Positions 1-7,325 of a DNA stretch of 7,819 nt are shown here, in pieces. Within the stretch, counting starts at the first letter, position 1. Each line of letters opens with the position of its first letter. The DNA is from Bifidobacteriaceae bacterium (GTDB lineage Bacteria; Actinomycetota; Actinomycetes; Actinomycetales; WQXJ01): assembly GCA_031278075.1 (NCBI GenBank), contig JAITLE010000034.1, positions 1 through 7,819 of the forward strand, in the 5' to 3' direction. Below the pieces are notes generated by a model, which saw nothing but the letters and a program-made list of their open reading frames with translations, did not search any database and was not told the origin of the DNA. Both the position numbers and the translations under genes were made by a program.

Positions 1-36
1 GAGACCAGGCCTGCGGGGGCGACGGGCGGTGGCTGA
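1..36 (+). CDS. recF: Probable C-terminal tail of RecF (partial)
   Basis: Frame 1 is open from the left edge and ends at TGA 34-36, giving the tail ETRPAGATGGG. This is too short to recognise by sequence. The assignment rests on context: in Actinobacteria recF (the DNA-repair ATPase that loads RecA at gaps) lies directly upstream of the DUF721/dciA gene, often overlapping it. Here the stop overlaps the dciA GTG start (29-31) by 8 bp, the arrangement expected for translational coupling. Frames 2 and 3 are also open at the edge, so this could be chance. Confidence 0.35.
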   Translation, partial: ETRPAGATGGG

Positions 37-478
37 GGCGACGGAAGCCCAAGAGCGGCGGTCAGCTCAACGCGCGGCCCTGGAACGGGTCCTGAGCGGC
101 TCCAAGCGGCTGGCGAGAAGCCGGCCGAAAGCGGCGGAATGGTCCTCCCGCCGCGACCCGGCCCTCGCGGGAGAACTCGTCGACGAGCTGGTGAAGCGGG
201 AAGGCTGGGCGCTGGACATCTCCCTCGGCTCGTTGGCGGCGACCTGGCCGGAGATCGTGGGTCCGCAGGTGGCGGACCACTGCGCCCCGGAGGCGTTCGC
301 CGAAGGCGAGCTGACGGTGAGAGCGGACTCCGCCGCGTGGGCCACCCAGATCCGGCTGCTCGCCGGACAACTCCTGACAGCGCTGGAGCGGGCCCTCGGG
401 GAAGGCCTGGTGAGCGAGATAAAGGTCTTGGGCCCGGCCGGACCGAAGCGGCGCGGCCGACACATCACTCGCCGCTAG
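29..478 (+). CDS. dciA: DciA / DUF721 replicative helicase loader
   Basis: 149-residue protein of the DUF721 family. DciA is the ancestral bacterial loader that delivers the DnaB helicase to the origin in bacteria lacking DnaC/DnaI. The basic, low-complexity N-terminus (about 1-45, rich in R, A and S) is followed by the DUF721 domain (about 48-138). Recognisable blocks are WPEIVGPQVADHC (73-85), ELTVRADSAAWATQIRLL (94-111) and EIKVLGPAGP (130-139), which match actinobacterial homologues closely; the tail is short and Arg-rich. The GTG start is chosen because it overlaps the presumed recF stop and gives a typical length. The frame stays open to the left edge and no strong ribosome site is visible, so the true start could lie outside the window. 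Its place between recF and gyrB is the standard actinobacterial one. Confidence 0.86.
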   Translation: MAEATEAQERRSAQRAALERVLSGSKRLARSRPKAAEWSSRRDPALAGELVDELVKREGWALDISLGSLAATWPEIVGPQVADHCAPEAFAEGELTVRADSAAWATQIRLLAGQLLTALERALGEGLVSEIKVLGPAGPKRRGRHITRR

Positions 479-480
479 CC

Positions 481-489
481 TGTGGACAA
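481..489 (-). promoter_or_regulatory. DnaA box, perfect match to actinobacterial consensus
   Basis: The plus strand reads TGTGGACAA, so the minus strand is TTGTCCACA, the preferred DnaA box of high-GC actinobacteria. It starts 2 bp after the dciA stop and lies upstream of the candidate gyrB -10. In this phylum the main origin is between dnaA and dnaN, so this site is more likely regulatory or auxiliary. One exact 9-mer can occur by chance; its non-coding position and a weaker second copy nearby add some weight. Confidence 0.5.
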
Positions 490-514
490 ACCCTCGCGGC
501 CGGCGCGGAACCGC

Positions 515-520
515 TAGAAT
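515..520 (+). promoter_or_regulatory. Candidate gyrB -10 element
   Basis: TAGAAT fits the actinobacterial SigA -10 pattern TANNNT and sits in the only long gap upstream of gyrB. No convincing -35 hexamer lies 16-19 bp upstream; a TGGACA at 483-488 is 26 bp away, too far. Transcription from here would give a leader of about 150 nt before the gyrB start. Confidence 0.33.
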
Positions 521-538
521 GAACCGCGAATATCCCAG

Positions 539-547
539 TGTGGACGT
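539..547 (-). promoter_or_regulatory. Weak DnaA-box-like site
   Basis: The plus strand reads TGTGGACGT; the minus strand ACGTCCACA matches 7 of 9 positions of TTGTCCACA. It has the same orientation as the perfect box at 481-489, 58 bp away, and lies just downstream of the candidate gyrB -10, where bound DnaA could affect transcription. Confidence 0.25.
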
Positions 548-573
548 GGTTTCGGCGCGCCCTTGGGGGATAA

Positions 574-2679
<2,106 letters not shown>

Positions 2680-2728
2680 GGCCCGCTGAGCTGCCCGCGG
2701 CAAGAACCACGACATCCGAAGGACACCC

Positions 2729-5293
2729 GTGACCGATACAACTGTTTCGCTAGAACTGCCGGAGCATGGCCGGATCGAGCCGGTGGATCTACAAACGGAG
2801 ATGCGCCGCTCCTACCTCGACTACGCGATGAGCGTGATTGTGGGCCGGGCGCTGCCAGACATCCGCGACGGCCTCAAACCCGTCCACCGGCGCGTCATCT
2901 ACGCGATGTACGACGGCGGCTACCGGCCGGACCGCGGCTACTCGAAGTGCACCCGCGTGGTCGGCGACGTGATGGGGCAGTACCACCCCCACGGCGACTC
3001 GGCGATTTACGACACGCTGGTGCGGTTGGTCCAGGACTGGTCGCTGCGCTACCCGTTGGTCGACGGCCAGGGCAACTTCGGCTCGCCGGGGGACGATGGC
3101 GCCGCGGCGCCCCGGTACACGGAGTGCCGCATGGCCCCCCTCGCCTTGGAGATGGTCCGCGACATCGAGCGGGACACCGTCGATTTCCAGGACAACTACG
3201 ACGGCCGGTCCAAAGAGCCCGTGGTGCTCCCGGCCCGGTTCCCCAACCTGCTGGTGAACGGCTCGGCGGGGATCGCCGTCGGGATGGCGACCAACATCCC
3301 GCCCCACAACTTGCGCGAGGTCGCCGCTGGCGTCCAATGGCACTTGGCGCATCCGGACGCGCCCCGGGAAGAGTTGTTGGAGGCGCTCATCGAGCGCATC
3401 CCCGGCCCGGATTTCCCGACGGGCGCGTTGATCCTCGGGACTAAGGGGATCAAGGACGCCTACCGGACCGGCCGCGGCTCGATCATCATGCGGGCCGTCG
3501 TCGAGGTCGAGGAGATAGGCGGGCGCAACGCCCTGGTCTGCACGGAGCTGCCGTACCAGGTCAACCCCGACCGGTTGGCCGCCCGCATCGGGGAGCTGGT
3601 CAAGGACGGCCGGCTCCAGGGGATCGCGGACCTGCGCGACGAGTCGTCCGGCCGCACCGGGCAGCGGCTGGTGATCCTGCTCAAGCGGGACGCCGTGCCG
3701 AAGGTGGTGCTGAACAACCTCTACAAGCAGACCCAGCTGCAGGACACCTTCGGCGCGAACATGCTGGCGTTGGTCGATGGCGTGCCGCGCGCCCGCAAAC
3801 TCGACTCGTTTGTGCGTCATTGGACCACGCACCAACTCGAGGTGGTGGTCCGGCGGACCAGTTTCATGCTTCGCGAAGCGCAGGCGCGGGCGCACATCCT
3901 GCGCGGCTATCTCAAGGCGTTGGACGCCCTCGACGAAGTGATCGCCCTGATCAGAGCTTCTTCATCGGTGGACGAGGCGCGCCAGGGCCTGATGGCCCTC
4001 CTAGAGGTGGACACAGTCCAAGCGAACGCGATCCTGGAGATGCAGCTACGCCGCCTCGCGGCCTTGGAGCGGCAAAAGATCATCGACGAGCACGCCGCGA
4101 TCGAGGCGCGGATCGCCGACTTCGAGGACATCTTGGCCAACCCGAACCGCCAGCGGGAGATCGTGTCCACCGAGTTGCAAGAGATCGTGGACCGTTTCGG
4201 CGATGAGCGGCGCACCCGCATCCTGCCTTTCGAGGGCGAGGTGACGGACGAGGATCTGATCCCGGAAGAGGATGTGGTGGTGACGATCACACGGGGCGGC
4301 TACGCGAAACGCACCCGGGTCGACGCGTATCGGTCGCAGCGCCGCGGAGGCAAAGGCATCCGCGGCGCCCAGTTGCGCGAGGACGACGTGGTGGAGCATT
4401 TCTTCGTCACCACGACCCATCATTGGCTGCTGTTCTTCACGAACTTCGGCCGCGTCTACCGGACCAAGGGTTATGAGCTGCCCGAGGGCGGCCGCGACGC
4501 CAAAGGCCAGCACGTGGCCAATATGCTCGCGTTCCAGGCGGGCGAACGGATCGCGGAGGTGTTGGCTCTGCGGGATTACGAGCAGGCCGAATACCTGGTC
4601 CTGGCCACGAAGCGGGGACTCGTCAAGAAGACCCGGCTCGGCGATTACGACTCGCCTCGCTCCGGCGGTGTCATCGCCATCAACTTGCGGGAGGACGCGG
4701 ACGGCGCCTCCGACGAGGTGGTGGCGGCGCGCCTGGTCGACTCGTCGATGGACCTGATCCTGGTGTCCCGCAAGGGTATGTCCGTGCGCTTCACCGCCTG
4801 GGATGAGACGTTACGGCCGATGGGCCGGGCGACATCGGGCGTCACGGGGATGCGCTTCCGTCCCGGCGACGAGCTGCTCGCGATGGACGTGGTGCGTGAT
4901 GGCGCCGACGTGTTCGTCGTCACGGAGGGCGGTTTCGCGAAACGCACGCCGGTCAGCGACTACCGGCTGCAGGGCCGCGGCGGTCTCGGCATCAAGGTGG
5001 CGAAGCTGGCGGTGGAGCGTGGCGACCTGGTGGGGGCGCTGATCGCCGACCCGGCCGACGAGGTGATGGTGATCATGCAGGGCGGCAAGGTGGTCCGCTC
5101 CCGCGTCGACGAGGTGCCGGCCAAGGGGCGCGACACCATGGGTGTCGTGTTCGCCAAGCCGGACACGGGCGACAGGATCATAGCGATCGCGCGCAACGTG
5201 GAGACCGCCGGTGAGGAGGCGGCGCCAGTGGACGATGCCGATCGGTCAGGACCGGGCGAAGCCGCGCCGGCGGACCAATCGCCACGTTCTTGA
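2729..5293 (+). CDS. gyrA: DNA gyrase subunit A
   Basis: 854-residue breakage-reunion and DNA-wrapping subunit of gyrase. The N-terminal block [20 protein letters not shown] (25-44) leads into the winged-helix domain. The quinolone-resistance region includes [10 protein letters not shown] (86-95), with Ser91 and Asp95 at the positions of E. coli Ser83 and Asp87, so no common resistance substitution is present. The catalytic pair is Arg129-Tyr130 in APRYTE; Pro precedes it where E. coli has Met. The coiled-coil and gate region follows, with conserved segments such as [13 protein letters not shown]. The C-terminal beta-pinwheel begins around residue 510 and holds a perfect GyrA box, QRRGGKG (537-543), required for wrapping and supercoiling; this separates GyrA from ParC. 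The last 30 or so residues are acidic and Pro/Ala-rich. The start is GTG with GAAGGA at 2718-2723, 5 nt upstream. It forms an operon with gyrB. Confidence 0.98.
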   Translation: MTDTTVSLELPEHGRIEPVDLQTEMRRSYLDYAMSVIVGRALPDIRDGLKPVHRRVIYAMYDGGYRPDRGYSKCTRVVGDVMGQYHPHGDSAIYDTLVRLVQDWSLRYPLVDGQGNFGSPGDDGAAAPRYTECRMAPLALEMVRDIERDTVDFQDNYDGRSKEPVVLPARFPNLLVNGSAGIAVGMATNIPPHNLREVAAGVQWHLAHPDAPREELLEALIERIPGPDFPTGALILGTKGIKDAYRTGRGSIIMRAVVEVEEIGGRNALVCTELPYQVNPDRLAARIGELVKDGRLQGIADLRDESSGRTGQRLVILLKRDAVPKVVLNNLYKQTQLQDTFGANMLALVDGVPRARKLDSFVRHWTTHQLEVVVRRTSFMLREAQARAHILRGYLKALDALDEVIALIRASSSVDEARQGLMALLEVDTVQANAILEMQLRRLAALERQKIIDEHAAIEARIADFEDILANPNRQREIVSTELQEIVDRFGDERRTRILPFEGEVTDEDLIPEEDVVVTITRGGYAKRTRVDAYRSQRRGGKGIRGAQLREDDVVEHFFVTTTHHWLLFFTNFGRVYRTKGYELPEGGRDAKGQHVANMLAFQAGERIAEVLALRDYEQAEYLVLATKRGLVKKTRLGDYDSPRSGGVIAINLREDADGASDEVVAARLVDSSMDLILVSRKGMSVRFTAWDETLRPMGRATSGVTGMRFRPGDELLAMDVVRDGADVFVVTEGGFAKRTPVSDYRLQGRGGLGIKVAKLAVERGDLVGALIADPADEVMVIMQGGKVVRSRVDEVPAKGRDTMGVVFAKPDTGDRIIAIARNVETAGEEAAPVDDADRSGPGEAAPADQSPRS

Positions 5294-5337
5294 ATCCTTC
5301 CGGTCGGCTAAGGGCGCCGTGACGCTGTTCATGTACG

Positions 5338-5354
5338 GTGGTGGCGGACACCAC
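5338..5354 (+). other. Hairpin ahead of the DUF3566 ribosome site
   Basis: GTGGTG (5338-5343) pairs perfectly with CACCAC (5349-5354) around a 5-nt loop. It ends 18 nt before the ATG at 5373 and just before the presumed ribosome site AGAGAG (5358-5363). It lacks a T-run, so it is not an obvious terminator for gyrA. It might influence translation or RNA processing between gyrA and the next gene. Confidence 0.28.
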
Positions 5355-5372
5355 TGCAGAGAGTGACATCAG

Positions 5373-6479
5373 ATGACCAGTGAGACTGACTCGGCGTCGG
5401 TTGCCGCGCCGGAGAAGAAGGCGCCAACCGGCAAGCCGCGGCGCCAAGCCGCGGGCAAGTCGGCGGCGGCTGGCGCCGAAGGCGCGGGCGGGGTGGCGGC
5501 TCCGGCCAAGGCCGCTGCCGCCGCGGACGCGTCCGCGAAGCCAGCTGGCGCCGCCAGGACCTCGGTGGCGGAACGTTCGCCGGCCGGGCCGGTCGCGGCT
5601 GGGGGCGGCGGGTCGGCATCGTCGGCGTCTGATGGCGAGGCCCCTGGCGGGTCGTCGCGTCCGCCGACTATCGAACCGAAGACGAAGCCTCGGCCGGTCG
5701 GCGGTTCTTCGAACGTGCGGCGGGTGGGGCACTCCGACGGCGACGCGCGGACGACGCACGGCGGGGCTGGGTTGACACCCGGCAGTCACGGACCGCGCCG
5801 CTCGTACCGGACTGGGGCGGCGGGTGGGGCGACGACGGCAGTGGGCGGCGTCGTGCCGGAGACCGCCGCGTTCGGTGTGCACCGGCCGGGCGGCGCGGCG
5901 GCGGACGCGGCACACAGCGGGTTGGCTGAACCGCCCGGCGGGGCGGGCGCGGGCGTGCCGCGGGGCCGGCCAAAGAGGTCTTCGATCGGGGTGGCGGCGG
6001 CCGGGGGCGCTGTGGCAGCCGCGGGCGCGGCGGCCGGGGGCGCGAGAATGGTCGGCCCGGGCGGCGTGGAGGCGCGCGTCGAGCCGGCGGGCTCGGCGAA
6101 ACAGGCTCGCAAACAGGGTCGAATCAAGCTGAATTTGTCATATGTGGCGCCGTTGTCGGTGATGAAAATCGCGTTTTTGGTGGCGGTGGCGTTGGGAATA
6201 GCGTTCGCTGTGGTCGTCTTCATTCTGTGGGAAGCGTTGGATGAGAAGGCGGTCTTCACCACGATCGACGACATGATAACGGAAGTGGTGGGCGCGAATC
6301 GTCCTGAATGGCTGAACATCTTGGATTATCTCGAACGGGGCCGGATCATGTCGGGGGCGGCCGTCATCGCGGTGATCAACGTGGTGATCATCACGGTCGT
6401 CTCAACGCTGCTCGCCGTGATCTACAACATAGTCGCAGCCCTGGTGGGCGGCGTGCATGTGACCCTGAAGGAGGACTGA
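5373..6479 (+). CDS. DUF3566 membrane protein with long disordered N-terminus
   Basis: 368-residue protein of unknown function. The DUF3566 domain occupies about 250-368: a conserved entry segment (RIKLNLSYVAPLSVMKI), a first membrane helix (about 265-289), a loop containing VFTTIDDMITEVVG, and a second membrane helix (about 327-358) ending in the short tail VHVTLKED. The domain is typical of the gene directly after gyrA in Actinobacteria (Rv0007 in M. tuberculosis). Residues 1-249 are low-complexity, rich in Ala, Gly, Pro, Ser and Arg, with no recognisable fold, signal peptide or membrane segment, and are probably disordered and cytoplasmic. ATG 5373 is the first possible start, since an in-frame TGA lies at 5364-5366; AGAGAG at 5358-5363 is a modest ribosome site. 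The gap to gyrA is 79 bp without a clear terminator, so co-transcription is likely. The domain is AT-richer than the N-terminal extension. Confidence 0.86.
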   Translation: MTSETDSASVAAPEKKAPTGKPRRQAAGKSAAAGAEGAGGVAAPAKAAAAADASAKPAGAARTSVAERSPAGPVAAGGGGSASSASDGEAPGGSSRPPTIEPKTKPRPVGGSSNVRRVGHSDGDARTTHGGAGLTPGSHGPRRSYRTGAAGGATTAVGGVVPETAAFGVHRPGGAAADAAHSGLAEPPGGAGAGVPRGRPKRSSIGVAAAGGAVAAAGAAAGGARMVGPGGVEARVEPAGSAKQARKQGRIKLNLSYVAPLSVMKIAFLVAVALGIAFAVVVFILWEALDEKAVFTTIDDMITEVVGANRPEWLNILDYLERGRIMSGAAVIAVINVVIITVVSTLLAVIYNIVAALVGGVHVTLKED

Positions 6480-6494
6480 GCCGGCGCGGCCCGG

Positions 6495-6709
6495 GGAGAC
6501 GCCCTCGCGGGCGGGGGCCTCACGCGCGCCGAGGCGTTGGACGCTTCTTGGCGGGAGAGACACCATCTCGGGCGGGGGCGTCACCGTCCGGCCACTGGTA
6601 GACGTGGCTCTTGCTGGGCGCCGCTCTCGCGGGCGGGGGCCTCACGCGGAGACGGCCCGGCAAGCGGTGGCGAGCCGTCGGGACTCCTTCCCGGGCGGGG
6701 GCTTTGCGC
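6495..6709. repeat. Four degenerate 29-nt repeats, 61-bp period, CRISPR-like
   Basis: Aligned 29-nt units lie at 6497-6525, 6558-6586, 6619-6647 and 6681-6709. By my count units 2, 3 and 4 match unit 1 at 23, 26 and 22 of 29 positions. All share the 11-mer CGGGCGGGGGC (starts 6508, 6569, 6630, 6692), so the intervals are 61, 61 and 62 bp. The intervening 32, 32 and 33 nt show no resemblance to one another. Read on the minus strand the unit begins about GTGAGGCCCCCGCC; units 1 and 3 fold CGCCC/GGGCG (unit 3 with one weak pair) around a GCGA loop, while units 2 and 4 have lost the stem. Repeat length, spacer length and hairpin fit a type I-E CRISPR array. Against this, the repeats are strongly degenerate and there are no cas genes here. 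The array begins about 15 bp after the DUF3566 stop and fills most of the gap to tRNA-Ile. Confidence 0.6.
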
Positions 6710-6733
6710 CGGGCCGCCTCGGTGAGGTAGTGT
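6704..6733 (+). promoter_or_regulatory. Candidate tRNA-Ile promoter
   Basis: TTGCGC (6704-6709) and TAGTGT (6728-6733) are 18 bp apart and fit the actinobacterial SigA pattern TTGNNN / TANNNT. Initiation near 6740 would leave a leader of about 25 nt before the mature tRNA 5' end at 6766. The -35 lies inside the last, most divergent repeat unit (6681-6709). Confidence 0.38.
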
Positions 6734-6741
6734 CGCGTGAC

Positions 6742-6761
6742 GTCGCCGCTGTCGCGGCGGC
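6742..6761 (+). other. Leader hairpin just upstream of tRNA-Ile
   Basis: GTCGCCGC (6742-6749) pairs with GCGGCGGC (6754-6761), eight pairs including one T-G, around the loop TGTC. It ends 4 nt before the mature tRNA-Ile 5' end. With the candidate promoter, nearly the whole leader is hairpin. A similar hairpin precedes tRNA-Ala (7212-7229). A role in pre-tRNA processing by RNase P is an inference. Confidence 0.38.
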
Positions 6762-6765
6762 CGTT

Positions 6766-6839
6766 GGGCCTATAGCTCAGGCGGTTAGAGCGCTTCCCTG
6801 ATAAGGAAGAGGTCGGAGGTTCAAGTCCCCCTAGGCCCA
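6766..6839 (+). tRNA. ileT: tRNA-Ile (anticodon GAT)
   Basis: A 74-nt cloverleaf: acceptor GGGCCTA (6766-6772) pairs with TAGGCCC (6832-6838), discriminator A6839; D stem GCTC/GAGC; anticodon stem CTTCC/GGAAG with loop CTGATAA and anticodon GAT at 6800-6802; variable AGGTC; T loop TTCAAGT (6820-6826). The T stem is GGAGG (6815-6819) against CCCCC (6827-6831), leaving an A6817-C6829 mismatch in the middle where I would expect CCTCC. All other stems are perfect. CCA is not encoded; the following bases are CAC. It lies where actinobacterial ileT is expected, downstream of gyrA and the DUF3566 gene. Confidence 0.96.
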
Positions 6840-6870
6840 CACTGAATCGTGGCTTCCGTTGGGACGTATG

Positions 6871-6897
6871 GCCTAGGCGGGGCTCATGGGGCTAGGC
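6871..6897 (+). other. Inverted repeat in the tRNA-Ile to DLW-39 gap
   Basis: The 181-bp gap 6840-7020 has no gene that I can support. GCCTAG (6871-6876) can pair with CTAGGC (6892-6897) around a 15-nt loop; GCCTAGGC (6871-6878) and GCGGATCCGC (6909-6918) are also self-complementary. No T-run follows, so termination of tRNA-Ile is uncertain. A possible -10, TAGGCT at 6948-6953 preceded by TGA, could serve the downstream small gene but has no clear -35. Confidence 0.22.
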
Positions 6898-7020
6898 GCG
6901 TGAGCGGCGCGGATCCGCTGATCAACGCGCTAAGGACCGGGGCGTGATAGGCTCCGTCAAGCGCTGCACGCCAAGGGGGGATGGGCTGGCGACGTGCCAA
7001 ACAACCTGGGAGGTTTCATT

Positions 7021-7140
7021 ATGAAAAAGCTGTTGATTGTTCTGGGTCTTTCCGCCGTCGGGCTCTTGATCTACCGGAAGGTGGCCCAGGACAAGGCCGA
7101 ACTCGACCTCTGGGCCGAAGTCACCGACCCGGTCGACTAG
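7021..7140 (+). CDS. DLW-39 family microprotein
   Basis: 39 codons: MKKLLIVLGLSAVGLLIYRK then a hydrophilic tail containing AELDLWAEVTDPVD. Residues 4-18 form a single hydrophobic segment after two lysines, and the tail is acidic, so it is probably a small single-pass membrane protein with an N-in topology. The Asp-Leu-Trp motif (29-31) and the exact length are the hallmarks for which the DLW-39 family is named; its function is unknown. It is an actinobacterial family found near gyrA and the tRNA-Ile/tRNA-Ala genes, as here. The start is supported by GGGAGG at 7008-7013, 7 nt before ATG. Its short length makes it easy to miss in automated annotation. Confidence 0.88.
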   Translation: MKKLLIVLGLSAVGLLIYRKVAQDKAELDLWAEVTDPVD

Positions 7141-7211
7141 CCACGCGAACGCGCGCTCGGGTGGCGGCGCGCTTCGCTCACCGCCCCGCGTGGGCTTGAG
7201 ATGATTGGTCG

Positions 7212-7232
7212 CGCCCCGCGAACGGGGCGTTT
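7212..7232 (+). terminator. GC hairpin with short T-run abutting tRNA-Ala
   Basis: CGCCCCG (7212-7218) pairs perfectly with CGGGGCG (7223-7229) around the loop CGAA, followed by TTT (7230-7232); the next base is G1 of tRNA-Ala. The shape is that of a minimal intrinsic terminator for the DLW-39 gene, but the T-run is only three and I see no promoter between it and the tRNA. It may instead be a structured pre-tRNA leader, like the hairpin before tRNA-Ile. Confidence 0.45.
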
Positions 7233-7308
7233 GGGGCCGTGGCGCAGTTGGTAGCGCATCTGCTTTGCAAGCAGAGGGTCGCCGGTTCGAGTCCGGTCGG
7301 CTCCACCA
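7233..7308 (+). tRNA. alaT: tRNA-Ala (anticodon TGC)
   Basis: A 73-nt body (7233-7305) plus encoded CCA (7306-7308). Acceptor GGGGCCG pairs with CGGCTCC (7298-7304, one G-T), discriminator A7305; D stem GCGC/GCGC; anticodon stem TCTGC/GCAGA with loop TTTGCAA and anticodon TGC at 7266-7268; variable GGGTC; T stem GCCGG/CCGGT around TTCGAGT. Unlike the neighbouring tRNA-Ile, CCA is genomically encoded. No clear terminator follows: a convergent recombinase gene ends 18 bp downstream. Confidence 0.97.
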
Positions 7309-7325
7309 TAGTTGGCTTACTCGAA

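Noticed and set aside
483..520. TGGACA plus TAGAAT as a full gyrB promoter
   Set aside because: The spacing is 26 bp, too long for SigA. The TGGACA is better explained as part of the DnaA box.
2789..3895. 368-codon minus-strand open frame opposite gyrA
   Set aside because: It lies wholly within gyrA, whose family match is beyond doubt. Long antisense frames are expected in high-GC coding DNA, and the translation shows no recognisable motif.
6445..6455. Possible fifth repeat unit inside the DUF3566 3' end (TGGGCGGCGTG)
   Set aside because: It lies about 63 bp before unit 1 but matches only part of the core and is explained by coding sequence (VGGVH).
6520..6840. Minus-strand open frame containing GLEPPTSSLSGKRSN and repeated APAREGV-like peptides
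   Set aside because: The first part is the antisense of tRNA-Ile, a common spurious translation in databases. The APAREGV/APARDGV peptides are the 61-bp-period repeats read in frame, not a protein repeat family.
7196..7201. TTGAGA as a -35 for tRNA-Ala
   Set aside because: No TANNNT lies 16-19 bp downstream, and the expected place of a -10 falls inside the perfect hairpin at 7212-7229.
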